From Amycolatopsis coloradensis (lineage in GTDB: Bacteria > Actinomycetota > Actinomycetes > Mycobacteriales > Pseudonocardiaceae): DNA of 64,000 bases. This document shows, one piece after another, positions 42,657-51,416 of this stretch. Every line of letters starts with the position of its first letter. The first letter of the stretch is position 1. The translations under genes and the position numbers were made by a program. The stretch spans positions 142,126-206,125 of the forward strand of contig NZ_MQUQ01000020.1 of NCBI RefSeq assembly GCF_001953865.1. The letters run 5' to 3'. The notes under the pieces were generated by a model that saw nothing but the letters and a program-made list of their open reading frames with translations, made no database searches and had not been told where the DNA came from.

Positions 42657-43598
42657 GTGGGTGACTCAGAGCACGAACCGGCGATGGTGCAGGCGAAGGC
42701 GTTGGTCAAGCGTTTCGGCGACTTCGAGGCCGTACGCGGGATCGACGTCGAGGTCCGCCCGGGGGAGGCGTTCGGCTTCCTCGGGCCGAACGGCGCGGGC
42801 AAGTCCTCCACCATGCGGATGATCGCGAGCGTGTCCCCTCGCAGCGACGGTGACCTGCGGGTCCTCGGCATGGATCCGGACGTCGAGGGGCCGAAGATCC
42901 GGGCCCGGCTCGGGGTCGTGCCACAGCAGGACAACCTGGACACCGAACTCACCGTCCGCCAGAACCTGCAGATCTACGGCCGCTACTTCGGGCTGTCCCG
43001 CTCGCACGTGCGGAGCAAGGCCGAGGAGCTGATGGAGTTCGCCCAGCTCACCGACCGGGCGGAGGCGGAGGTCGATTCGCTCTCCGGCGGGATGAAGCGG
43101 CGGCTGACCATCGCCCGCTCCCTGGTCAACGACCCGGAACTGCTCCTGCTCGACGAGCCGACGACGGGGCTGGACCCCCAGGCCCGGCACCTGTTGTGGG
43201 ACAGGCTGTTCCGGCTCAAGGCAGGCGGGACCACCCTGATCATCACCACGCACTACATGGACGAAGCAGAGCAGCTGTGCGACAGGCTGGTCGTGATGGA
43301 CAACGGCCGCATCGCCGCCGAAGGCTCGCCCGCCGACCTGATCAGCCGGTACTCCACTCGCGAGGTCGTCGAACTGCGCTTCCCGAACGGCGAGCAGGAG
43401 GCGGCGGCGAAGCAGATCGAGGGCCTCGCCGAACGCGTCGAGGTCCTGCCGGATCGCGTCCTGCTCTACACGATGACCGGCGAAGCCACCCTCGAACAGG
43501 CGCACACGCGCGGGCTGCGTCCGCTGTCGAGCCTGGTCCGCCGCAGCTCGCTGGAGGACGTCTTCCTCCGCCTCACCGGCCGGACGCTGGTGGACTGA
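42657..43598 (+). CDS. ABC exporter ATPase (NodI/DrrA-like)
   Basis: The 313-residue ATPase has Walker A GPNGAGKSS, the Q-loop VPQQDNLD, signature LSGGMKRR, Walker B LLLLDEPTTGLD and H-loop TTHYMDEA. A C-terminal extension of about 85 residues is typical of NodI and DrrA. It powers export through the two membrane partners encoded next. TAGGGT stands 7 bp before the GTG and can be a -10 or, as AGGGTG, a ribosome site. Its stop overlaps the next ATG. The cargo, perhaps a glycolipid or a drug, cannot be told. Confidence 0.92.
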   Translation: MGDSEHEPAMVQAKALVKRFGDFEAVRGIDVEVRPGEAFGFLGPNGAGKSSTMRMIASVSPRSDGDLRVLGMDPDVEGPKIRARLGVVPQQDNLDTELTVRQNLQIYGRYFGLSRSHVRSKAEELMEFAQLTDRAEAEVDSLSGGMKRRLTIARSLVNDPELLLLDEPTTGLDPQARHLLWDRLFRLKAGGTTLIITTHYMDEAEQLCDRLVVMDNGRIAAEGSPADLISRYSTREVVELRFPNGEQEAAAKQIEGLAERVEVLPDRVLLYTMTGEATLEQAHTRGLRPLSSLVRRSSLEDVFLRLTGRTLVD

Positions 43599-44413
43599 TG
43601 ACCACGACGAAGACGAAGGCGTCCACGGGCCGCGTGGTCTCGTCCTGGGCGGGCGCGTGGCTGCGGGTCGAGGGCCACTGGATGTGGTACCGCCGGTATT
43701 GGCTGTCCACGTTGTATTCGACAGGCCTGCAACCGGTGCTGTTCCTGGCCGCGATGGGCCTCGGATTCGGCTCGCAGGTCCAGGCGGGTGCCGCGACAGG
43801 CGGGTTCTCGTACCTGGAATACGTCGCCCCCGCGCTGCTCGTCGCCGGCGCGGCGCAGCTGGCGGTGGGGGAGTCCAGCTATCCGGTGCTGTCGGGGTTC
43901 AAGTGGCAGCAGGACTACGTGGCCGTCACCGCCACCCCGATCACCCCGGGGCAGGTGCTCGGCAGCCAGATCATGTGGGTGAGTCTCCGGCTGACCCTCG
44001 CCGGGTCGATCTACGCCGTCATAGCGGCGCTTTTCGGCTCCTGGACGAGTTTCGGCGTGCTCGTGGTCATCCTGATCGGCGTGCTCACCGGCATCGCCTG
44101 CGGCACCCCGGTGATGGCGCTGGCCGCCACCACCTACGACGAGGGCACCCGGTTCGGCCTGGTGTTCCGGTTCGTCCTGATCCCGATGACGTTGTTCTCC
44201 GGTACCTTCTTCCCGATCTCGCAGCTGCCGGACCCGCTGATGTGGATCGCCTGGATCTCCCCGCTGTGGCATGGGAACGAGGCCGCGAGGGCGATCAGCC
44301 TCGGCACCGTCGGCCCACTCGCCACCCTGGGGCACCTCGCCTTCCTGGTCGTGCTGGCCGGAGTCGGCTGGGCGCTGGCGCACAAGTACTTCTACCGACG
44401 GCTGGTGGTCTGA
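43598..44413 (+). CDS. ABC-2 permease (NodJ-like), first subunit
   Basis: The 271-residue membrane protein has six helices and the ABC-2 core. The family signature lies near FVLIPMTLFSGTFFPISQLP, followed by ISPLWHGNEAARAI. It starts inside the stop of the ATPase gene (ATGA), so translation is coupled. It pairs with the following permease to form a two-subunit channel. This differs from systems with one permease used twice. Confidence 0.9.
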   Translation: MTTTKTKASTGRVVSSWAGAWLRVEGHWMWYRRYWLSTLYSTGLQPVLFLAAMGLGFGSQVQAGAATGGFSYLEYVAPALLVAGAAQLAVGESSYPVLSGFKWQQDYVAVTATPITPGQVLGSQIMWVSLRLTLAGSIYAVIAALFGSWTSFGVLVVILIGVLTGIACGTPVMALAATTYDEGTRFGLVFRFVLIPMTLFSGTFFPISQLPDPLMWIAWISPLWHGNEAARAISLGTVGPLATLGHLAFLVVLAGVGWALAHKYFYRRLVV

Positions 44414-44414
44414 A

Positions 44415-45242
44415 GTGGCTGTTCTCACCGAGCCGCCGAGGCGCGGGGTGCTGCTGCGCATCCTGCCGTCGGCGCTGTACAGCGGCCGGTCCACGGCGGT
44501 GCTGGAGCGGACTTTCCTGACCTATTCGCACGCCTGGATGCTGTTCGTGTCCGGCGTCTTCGAGCCGCTGTTCTACCTGATGGCCTTCCAGCTCGGCTTC
44601 GGCAAACTCGTCGGCGAGGTCGTCGGCCCCGGCGGCCAGGTCATGAGCTACGTCGCCTTCGTCGCGCCCGGGCTGCTCGCGGCGTCGGCGATGAACGGCG
44701 CGATCCTCGACTCCACGTACAACCTGTTCTTCAAACTGAAGTACGCGAAGCTGTACGACGCCATGCTCGCCACCCCGATCGGGCCGCTGGACATCGCGCT
44801 CGGCGAGGTCGGCTGGTCGGTGTTGCGCGGCGGGATCTACTCGGTCACCTTCCTCGGCGTGATGACCGCGATGGGGCTCAGCGGATCCTGGTGGGCCGTG
44901 CTGATGATCCCGGCGGCACTGCTGATCGCGATGGCGTTCTCGGCCATCGGGATCGTGCTGGTGACCTTCCTGCGGTCGGTGTCGCAATTCGACTACATCA
45001 ACCTCGTGCTGATGCCGCTGTTCCTGTTCTCCACGACGTTCTACCCGCTTTCGGTCTACCCCGAGGCTGTCCAGTGGATCGTGAAGATCTTCCCGCTCTA
45101 CCACGGGATCGAGCTGATGCGCGGGCTCTCGGTCGGCGTGCTGTCGTGGGGGATGCTCGGGCACGTGGCGTACCTGCTGGCACTGGCGGCCGTCGGGATC
45201 TACGCGTCGTCGAAGCGATTCGGCAAGCTCCTCCTGCGCTGA
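44415..45242 (+). CDS. ABC-2 permease (NodJ-like), second subunit
   Basis: The 275-residue paralogue of the previous gene has a matching LVLMPLFLFSTTFYPLSVYP segment and FPLYHGIELMRGL near the end. It begins with GTG at 44415, one base after the previous stop, and uses coupled translation. The three genes form one exporter operon closed by a hairpin. NodI-NodJ systems export lipo-oligosaccharides. In this organism the cargo is unknown. Confidence 0.9.
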   Translation: MAVLTEPPRRGVLLRILPSALYSGRSTAVLERTFLTYSHAWMLFVSGVFEPLFYLMAFQLGFGKLVGEVVGPGGQVMSYVAFVAPGLLAASAMNGAILDSTYNLFFKLKYAKLYDAMLATPIGPLDIALGEVGWSVLRGGIYSVTFLGVMTAMGLSGSWWAVLMIPAALLIAMAFSAIGIVLVTFLRSVSQFDYINLVLMPLFLFSTTFYPLSVYPEAVQWIVKIFPLYHGIELMRGLSVGVLSWGMLGHVAYLLALAAVGIYASSKRFGKLLLR

Positions 45243-45279
45243 TCCGTCGCGCAGGGCAGAGGTGGCGTCGGTGAGGGGT

Positions 45280-45318
45280 GTGTGGATTTCGGGTCATCCA
45301 ACGCCCCGAAACCCACAC
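45280..45318 (+). terminator. Hairpin terminator after the ABC operon
   Basis: A 14-bp stem with one mismatch (45280-45293 with 45305-45318) stands 38 bp after the last permease stop. The remaining 130 bp before the convergent subtilase gene show no clear feature. Confidence 0.75.
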
Positions 45319-45449
45319 AGTGAAGGACACGGTCCGGCACCCCGCCCGGACACGACACTTCGCTTGCCGCCGAAGTCCCCCGCTCGGCCCTTGCGGCGTC
45401 GCGAAGGTCCAAAGCGGCCGCAAGTAGAGGACTACTCGCGACGGCGCAC

Positions 45450-46880
45450 TCACCGGGCCGGGTTCGGCCCCGTCACCCTCGGCGCCACCGCGGCCAGCGC
45501 GTCGACCATCCCGTGCCCGTAGAAGCCGTTGAACCCCGCGTACCCGGTGCAGTACGCGTCCTGCGAGCCGTCGCCGGTCAGGTCGTAGTCGGCGGGACAC
45601 GCGATCGGCGTCGCCTGCGCGTCCAGCGTCCGCTTCAGCTGGCGGGCGCCGTAGCCGGGATGCGCCGAAGCGAGCAGCGCCGCGACACCGGCGACGTGGG
45701 GCGCGGCCATCGACGTCCCGCACAGCGGCGCGTACCCGCCGGGAACGGTCGAAAGCACACACCGCCCGGCCTCGCCGCCGGGTGCGGTCACGTCGATCAC
45801 GCTCAGCCCGTACGAGCTGTAACCGGCCTTGACCCGCTCCGCGCTCACAGACGACACCGCGACGACGTCACGCAGGCCGGCGGGCAGCGCTTGGCAGCCG
45901 TCGGCTCGGACCCTGACCCCCGAGCGTGGCGACGGCACCAGCCCGACGGCTTCGTTGGTCGCCGCCGCGACGTTGAGCGTGCCCGCCGAGGTCGCGTACT
46001 CGACGGCACGCGCCATCACCTCGTTCACCACACCCCGTTCGTCGGCGTGGGCGCACGAGAGCGACGACGGGTCGACGAAGTAGCTGCTGTTCGTCACGGC
46101 CATACCCTGTGAGGCTGCCCACATCAACCCGCAGACGGCGGCCTCGGGGTCGGCGTACCCGCGGTCGTCGATCACCTTCACCGAGGCGATCCGCACGCCG
46201 GGCGCCACCCCGGTGACGCCCTTGCCGTCGTCGGCCGCGGCGATGATCCCGGCGACATGGGTGCCGTGCGCCGACGTCGTCGCGGCCCAGTTCCGGTCGG
46301 GTGCGCCGGTCAGGCAGCCCGCGGACTTGTCGGGGTCGAGCGCGGTCGTCAGGTCGGGATGGGCCTCGTCGACGCCGGAGTCGAGGACGCCGACGACGAC
46401 GTCCCGGCTGCCCCGTTCGATCGGGTGGGCCTTGTCGGCGCCGATCGCGCGCATGTCCCACTGCTCGCCGGTGCGGTCGGCGGAGGGCACCTTCGCCGGA
46501 TCCGTCGGTTCGAGTTCGGCGCGGGAGGGGGCGGATCTGGCCGACGGGGTGCCGTTGGCCCGGTGCACCGCCAGCCGCTCCGCCTGCGCGCTGAAGGCGA
46601 CGGCGGGCCGGACCAGGTCGGCGAAGTCGCGGTCCGCCGAGGTCGCCACGGCCACCGCGATCTGCGGATAGTAGATCGTGGTGCTCCCGCAGCCGCCGGT
46701 GATGGCCGCCCTGGCCTCGGCTTCGGAGGTGCCCCGGTCGAAGGCGACGACGTACCGCAGCGCCCGGCTCTCGGGATGGCACGATGGCACCGCCTCGGCC
46801 GTCGCGACAGCGGCGACCGAACCGCAGAGCACCGTGAAGGCGCACACGGCCGCTCGCAGGGACCGCCCCAGCAGGGACAC
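45450..46880 (-). CDS. Secreted subtilisin-like serine protease (S8)
   Basis: This is a 476-residue exported protease. A signal peptide is followed by a pro-region (about 35-135, with YVVAFDRGTSEAEARA, an I9-type inhibitor fold). The catalytic domain carries Asp in VGVLDSGVDEAHPD, His in SAHGTHVAG and Ser in CGTSMAAPHVAG. Several Cys suggest disulfides. The C-terminus lacks a membrane anchor, so it is released rather than mycosin-like. GTG 46880 has GGGAGG five bases upstream. An earlier in-frame ATG at 46940 would add 20 residues. Confidence 0.92.
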   Translation of the reverse strand: MSLLGRSLRAAVCAFTVLCGSVAAVATAEAVPSCHPESRALRYVVAFDRGTSEAEARAAITGGCGSTTIYYPQIAVAVATSADRDFADLVRPAVAFSAQAERLAVHRANGTPSARSAPSRAELEPTDPAKVPSADRTGEQWDMRAIGADKAHPIERGSRDVVVGVLDSGVDEAHPDLTTALDPDKSAGCLTGAPDRNWAATTSAHGTHVAGIIAAADDGKGVTGVAPGVRIASVKVIDDRGYADPEAAVCGLMWAASQGMAVTNSSYFVDPSSLSCAHADERGVVNEVMARAVEYATSAGTLNVAAATNEAVGLVPSPRSGVRVRADGCQALPAGLRDVVAVSSVSAERVKAGYSSYGLSVIDVTAPGGEAGRCVLSTVPGGYAPLCGTSMAAPHVAGVAALLASAHPGYGARQLKRTLDAQATPIACPADYDLTGDGSQDAYCTGYAGFNGFYGHGMVDALAAVAPRVTGPNPAR

Positions 46881-47408
46881 CGGACCTCCCACCGGAGAAC
46901 AGAGGGACCACGAGGGGCGCCGCGGCCTGGGCATCGGCACCCCCCGAGCGGCACGCTAGCCACCCTCGGCCGGGTCGACAAGCTCTCGCGCGAAGTTCGC
47001 TCGGCCGGTGGTCGCGGCGCGCCCGGGAGTCAGGCCTGTGGCACCGAGTACACCGGAGTGGGGCCGGGGTGTGGGATACTCGCGTTGGCCGCTGGCCGAC
47101 GGGCACACGTGAGAGGTGGCGCTCGCGGTCTCGTGGCCCGGTGGTGTGCTGCACATCCTCCACACGCGTCGCTGCTTCACGCGGCTCGACGACGTGGCGG
47201 GCGGCCCGATGTCGCGAACGTGGCCAGCGCTCCGCCGAGCAGACCTTCAGCCGTATGCGGCGCCCGGGCAACCCCGGCGCCGTCGCGGTGCCGGGCAAGG
47301 ATTCCCGCTGCTGGTGACCACCACGGCGGAACGAACAGAAAGGGGCCCCTGCGCGGCCGCGTCGAGCCGGTGTGAGCCAGCCGACGCGCCCGGGGGCGGA
47401 GGAGATAT
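46881..47408 (+). promoter_or_regulatory. Long leader before rne
   Basis: The 528 bp between the divergent protease and rne genes hold no convincing gene. A stem of GGCGCC pairs (47259-47264 with 47276-47281) lies in the distal part. GATACT near 47078 is a possible -10. A long structured leader would match the known autoregulation of RNase E mRNAs. GGCGGAGGAG just before the ATG is the ribosome site. Confidence 0.45.
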
Positions 47409-50400
47409 ATGTCGAACGCGGACACACCCGCCGTCACCGGCGGGAATACCGCCACACCCATCGCAGGTCAGCTGGCCGAGCTGCCGCCCCGGATCCGGGT
47501 GCACGCACTGGCGAAGCTCCTGGGTTCCAACAGCCGTGAACTGATGACCAAGCTCGGTGAGCTCGGCGAGACCGTCCGCAGCGCGCAGTCCAGCGTCACC
47601 CGCGATGTGGCCGTCAAGCTCGCCGAAGCCCTCTCCGGCGGAGACGAGCCCGAGACCACCGAAGCGGCTCCCGCCGCTGAGGCGCCTGTCGAAGAGACTC
47701 CGAAGGCTCCTGAGCCCGAGGTCAAGTCCGAGGCCGAGCCGGAGCCCGCTCCGCAGGTGGAGGCGCCTTCGCGGCGTGTTCCGCCCGCGCTGGCCGCCCC
47801 GGTGACCCCGGAGCCGCCGCAGCGGACGACCCGCCCGTCGAGGGCGGCCGTGCACGTCCCGGTGTTCGCGGCGCCGTCGCCGGTGTTCCTGCCGCCGGAG
47901 CCGGTCGCGGCGAGGCCCGCGCGCAAGTCGGAGCCTGCCTTCACGCAGACCGAAGAGCCCGCCTCCGACGAGGACGAGACGCAGACCGACCAGTCCGATC
48001 GCCAGGACGGTGACGACGACGGTGACGACGCCAACGGCCGTCGCCGTCGCCGCCGCGGCCGTCGCGGCCGTGGCCGGGGCAAGGGTGGCGACGAGAACTC
48101 GGCCGAGTCCGAGAACGACGACGAGCAGCCCGAGCCCCCGCGCGGCCGTCAGCCGCGCGGCAAGGACCGGAACGACAAGAACGAAAAGGACACCGACGCC
48201 GAAGAGGCCGAGTCCGAGACCGCCGAAGAGGCGTCAGCCGCGGCTGATTCAGCCGAGGCCGATTCGGACAACGACGGCGATTCCGACAACGGCAGCAAGC
48301 GCCGCCGTCGCCGCCGCCGTCGCAAGGGCGGGGACGACGACAACGCCGAGGCCACCACCGACGACCCACCCAACACGGTCGTCCACGTGCGCCAGGCCAA
48401 GGCCGCCGAGGCCGAGCGTCCCGCCAGGGACGAGGTCCGCAGCGTGCGCGGCTCGACCCGGCTCGAGGCCAAGCGCCAGCGCCGCCGGGACGGTCGTGAG
48501 GCGGGCCGCCGCCGCGCGCCGATCCTGTCCGAGGCCGAGTTCCTCGCCCGCCGCGAGTCGGTCGAGCGCACCATGGTCGTCGCCGAGAAGGGTGAGTCCA
48601 CCCAGATCGGCGTGCTCGAGGACGGTGTCCTGTGCGAGCACTTCGTGACCTCGTCGGGCACCGGCTCGATCGTCGGCAACGTCTACCTCGGCCGCGTGCA
48701 GAACGTGCTGCCGTCGATGGAGGCCGCCTTCATCGACATCGGCCGCGGCCGCAACGCCGTGCTCTACGCCGGTGAGGTCGACTGGGACGCCGCCGGTCTC
48801 GAGGGCAAGGCCCGCAAGATCGAGCAGGCGCTCTCCACCGGCGACTCCGTGCTGGTCCAGGTCACCAAGGACCCGGTCGGGCACAAGGGCGCCCGGCTGA
48901 CCACGCAGATCTCGCTGCCGGGCCGCTTCCTGGTCTACGTGCCCGCGGGCGGCGCCACCGGCATCTCCCGGAAGCTCCCGGAGAACGAGCGCCGTCGCCT
49001 GAAGGACATCCTCAAGCGCATCGTCCCCGAGGACGCCGGTGTGATCATCCGCACCGCCTCCGAGGGCATCAGCGAGGAAGAGCTGGACCGTGACGTCCGC
49101 CGCCTCAAGGCGCAGTGGGACGTCATCAAGGAGAAGGCCGGAACGGGCAACGGCGGCAAGAAGAACAGCGCCCCCGTCATGCTCTACGAAGAGCCGGACC
49201 TGCTGGTCAAGGTCGTGCGCGACCTGTTCACCGAGGACTTCGCCAAGTTGGAGATCCAGGGCGACAAGGCCTGGGACACCATCTACAACTATGTGCAGCA
49301 CGTGGCGCCGGACCTGGCCGACCGGGTCAAGCGGTACACGGGTACCGGTTCGGCCTTCGCCGACCACCGGATCGACGAGCAGATCACCAAGGCACTGGAC
49401 CGCAAGGTCTGGCTGCCCTCGGGTGGGTACCTGGTCATCGACCGCACCGAAGCGATGACGGTCATCGACGTCAACACCGGCAAGTTCACCGGATCGGGTG
49501 GCAACCTCGAGGAGACGGTGACCAGGAACAACCTGGAGTCGGCGGAGGAGATCGTCCGCCAGCTCCGGCTCCGGGACATCGGCGGCATCATCGTCATCGA
49601 CTTCATCGACATGGTGCTCGAATCCAACCGCGAGCTGGTGCTGCGCCGCCTGACCGAATGCCTCGGCCGGGACCGCACCCGGCACCAGGTGGCCGAGGTC
49701 ACCTCGCTGGGCCTGGTCCAGATGACCCGCAAGAAGATCGGCACCGGGCTGCTCGAGGCGTTCTCGACGCCGTGTGAGCACTGCAAGGGCCGCGGTGTGG
49801 TCGTCTCGACCGAGCCGCAGCGCACCGCCGGCGGCGGCAACGGCCACAGCCACGGTGGTGGCAGTGGCAGTGGCAGTGGCAGTGGCAGTGGCAGTGGCGG
49901 CGGTAAGGAGCAGCAGGGCGGCTCCCGCCGGTCCCGTGGCCGCGGCAAGAGCGAAGACCAGGGCCAGAACGAGCCCGCGGCGGCGAAGACCGAGGCCCCG
50001 CCGGCTTCCGGTCAGCGTGAGTCGGTGGTTTCGGCGGTCCACGCCGTGGCCAACGCCGCCGCCAAGGCGGCCAAGGGTGAGCACCCGCACGAGGTCACGG
50101 AGAACGTCGAGAGCGCCGCGCTCAACGGCCACGCGCCACAGGCGGCTGAACAGCCCGCAGAGCCGGCGAAGGAAATTTCGGAGCCCATTTCCGAGGCGAC
50201 CGTCGAGCAGGCGGCCGAGGCGGCGGCTGAGCCGGTTTCCGAGCCGGTCGCCTCGGCGCCCGCGACCGAACTCGCCGGTGAACCGGTGACGACTTCGGAC
50301 GACGAGGCCCCGGCCGTGCGCGAAGAAGAGATCTCGGTCGTCGGGGAATCGGGCCCGAAGCCCGAAGCTCCCGAGGTGCCGGTGACGCCTGAGGTTGTTG

Positions 50401-50531
50401 CGGCAGAAGAGGTTTCCGAGCCCGAGGTGGACGTTCCGGCCCCGGCCGTGCGCTCCACCACCCGCCGCCGTCCGCGACGGGCGGCTTCGCGCCCGGCGGG
50501 TCCGCCGGTCGAGGCGTCGGAAAAGAGCTAG
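47409..50531 (+). CDS. rne: Ribonuclease E/G with IF2-N-like head
   Basis: The 1040-residue endoribonuclease cuts and processes mRNA and rRNA. Residues 28-75 (RVHALAKLLGSNSRELMTKL onward) resemble the N-terminal domain of translation factor IF2. Then comes an acidic and Arg-rich disordered region to about 380. The S1 RNA-binding domain starts near 400 (GNVYLGRVQNVLPSMEAAF), and the catalytic core has VIDVNTGKFTG near 684. The zinc-link CEHCKGRG is near 789. The C-terminal 240 residues are low-complexity Ala/Glu/Pro with a GS run. This actinobacterial layout puts disordered arms on both sides of the core. The downstream order rplU-rpmA-obgE-proB is conserved. Confidence 0.95.
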   Translation: MSNADTPAVTGGNTATPIAGQLAELPPRIRVHALAKLLGSNSRELMTKLGELGETVRSAQSSVTRDVAVKLAEALSGGDEPETTEAAPAAEAPVEETPKAPEPEVKSEAEPEPAPQVEAPSRRVPPALAAPVTPEPPQRTTRPSRAAVHVPVFAAPSPVFLPPEPVAARPARKSEPAFTQTEEPASDEDETQTDQSDRQDGDDDGDDANGRRRRRRGRRGRGRGKGGDENSAESENDDEQPEPPRGRQPRGKDRNDKNEKDTDAEEAESETAEEASAAADSAEADSDNDGDSDNGSKRRRRRRRRKGGDDDNAEATTDDPPNTVVHVRQAKAAEAERPARDEVRSVRGSTRLEAKRQRRRDGREAGRRRAPILSEAEFLARRESVERTMVVAEKGESTQIGVLEDGVLCEHFVTSSGTGSIVGNVYLGRVQNVLPSMEAAFIDIGRGRNAVLYAGEVDWDAAGLEGKARKIEQALSTGDSVLVQVTKDPVGHKGARLTTQISLPGRFLVYVPAGGATGISRKLPENERRRLKDILKRIVPEDAGVIIRTASEGISEEELDRDVRRLKAQWDVIKEKAGTGNGGKKNSAPVMLYEEPDLLVKVVRDLFTEDFAKLEIQGDKAWDTIYNYVQHVAPDLADRVKRYTGTGSAFADHRIDEQITKALDRKVWLPSGGYLVIDRTEAMTVIDVNTGKFTGSGGNLEETVTRNNLESAEEIVRQLRLRDIGGIIVIDFIDMVLESNRELVLRRLTECLGRDRTRHQVAEVTSLGLVQMTRKKIGTGLLEAFSTPCEHCKGRGVVVSTEPQRTAGGGNGHSHGGGSGSGSGSGSGSGGGKEQQGGSRRSRGRGKSEDQGQNEPAAAKTEAPPASGQRESVVSAVHAVANAAAKAAKGEHPHEVTENVESAALNGHAPQAAEQPAEPAKEISEPISEATVEQAAEAAAEPVSEPVASAPATELAGEPVTTSDDEAPAVREEEISVVGESGPKPEAPEVPVTPEVVAAEEVSEPEVDVPAPAVRSTTRRRPRRAASRPAGPPVEASEKS
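49861..49890 (+). repeat. Hexanucleotide microsatellite inside rne
   Basis: GCAGTG is repeated five times without a break and encodes a Gly-Ser run in the C-terminal disordered tail. Six-base units keep the frame, so copy number could vary between strains without damage. Confidence 0.85.
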
Positions 50532-50547
50532 TGAACACCGTGAGGCA

Positions 50548-50569
50548 CCCCGGTGTGATCGCACCGGGG
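50548..50569 (+). terminator. Hairpin after rne
   Basis: A perfect 8-bp stem, CCCCGGTG with CACCGGGG and a 6-base loop, starts 16 bp after the rne stop. It may end rne transcription or reduce read-through to rplU. Confidence 0.6.
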
Positions 50570-50592
50570 AGCCCCACGTAACCTGTAGAACG

Positions 50593-50612
50593 GCCCGCCA
50601 CCTAAGGCGGGC
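50593..50612 (+). promoter_or_regulatory. Stem in the rplU leader
   Basis: GCCCGCC (50593-50599) pairs with GGCGGGC (50606-50612) about 90 bp before rplU. A -10-like TAGAAC lies just upstream (50585-50590). It may be a ribosomal-protein leader that binds L21, but no known L21 leader could be confirmed. Confidence 0.4.
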
Positions 50613-50698
50613 ACCTTGCGCAGACCCTGGACCGCCGAGAGAGATCCGGTGGGCCGGTCACGCAAGCCCCACCCGTTGTCGAGTAAGCAGGAGCTTCC

Positions 50699-51013
50699 GT
50701 GTCGGCGTACGCGATCGTCAAGACTGGCGGCAAGCAGTACAAGGTGGCCGTCGGCGACGTCGTCGAGGTCGAGAAGCTCGAAGGCGAGCCGGGCACCGAG
50801 CACACCTTCCCCGCGGTCCTTTTTGTGGACGGTGGCGACGTCACCACGGACGCCGACGCGCTGGCGAAGGTCTCGGTCACCGGCAAGGTCGTCGAGCAGA
50901 CCAAGGGTCCGAAGATCCGGATCCACAAGTTCAAGAACAAGACCGGCTACCACAAGCGCCAGGGTCACCGGCAGAAGCTGACCCGCGTCGAGGTCACCGG
51001 CATCTCCAAGTAG
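50699..51013 (+). CDS. rplU: 50S ribosomal protein L21
   Basis: This 104-residue ribosomal protein contains the typical AYAIVKTGGKQYKV start and KFKNKTGYHKRQGHRQ near the end, which binds 23S rRNA. CAGGAG precedes the GTG by 5 bp. It is co-transcribed with rpmA, 38 bp downstream. Confidence 0.98.
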   Translation: MSAYAIVKTGGKQYKVAVGDVVEVEKLEGEPGTEHTFPAVLFVDGGDVTTDADALAKVSVTGKVVEQTKGPKIRIHKFKNKTGYHKRQGHRQKLTRVEVTGISK

Positions 51014-51051
51014 GACTTTCTCCGGATCTTCGTCAGAAAGAGGATTGAGCC

Positions 51052-51309
51052 ATGGCTCACAAGAAGGGTGCGTCCAGCTCCCGCAACGGTCGCGATTCGA
51101 ACGCGCAGCGACTGGGCGTCAAGCGCTACGGCGGCCAGGAAGTCAACGCGGGCGAGATCTTGATCCGCCAGCGTGGCACCAAGTTCCACCCCGGCGTCAA
51201 CGTCGGCCGTGGCGGCGACGACACGCTGTTCGCGCTGGCCGCCGGTGCGGTCCAGTTCGGCGAGAAGCGTGGCCGCAAGACGGTCAACATCGTGCCGTCC
51301 GAAGCCTGA
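51052..51309 (+). CDS. rpmA: 50S ribosomal protein L27
   Basis: This is an 85-residue ribosomal protein. Its N-terminal MAHKKGASSSRNGRDS reaches the peptidyl-transferase centre. The typical KRYGGQEVNAGEILIRQRGT segment follows. AAGAGGA precedes the ATG. A strong terminator follows, so rplU-rpmA form a two-gene unit. Confidence 0.98.
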   Translation: MAHKKGASSSRNGRDSNAQRLGVKRYGGQEVNAGEILIRQRGTKFHPGVNVGRGGDDTLFALAAGAVQFGEKRGRKTVNIVPSEA

Positions 51310-51335
51310 ATTTCGGCTTCGAGTTAGAACCTCTG

Positions 51336-51374
51336 ACGAGGGGTGGGGCCGGAATATCCGGGCCCACCCCTCGT
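51336..51374 (+). terminator. Strong intrinsic terminator after rpmA
   Basis: A stem of about 17 bp with one mismatch (arms 51336-51352 and 51357-51374) is followed by TTTGTTTT. This is the only terminator in the window with a clear T-tract. Confidence 0.92.
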
Positions 51375-51416
51375 TTGTTTTATGTATCCCTTTTCGCGAG
51401 TGAATAGAGGCAAGTC

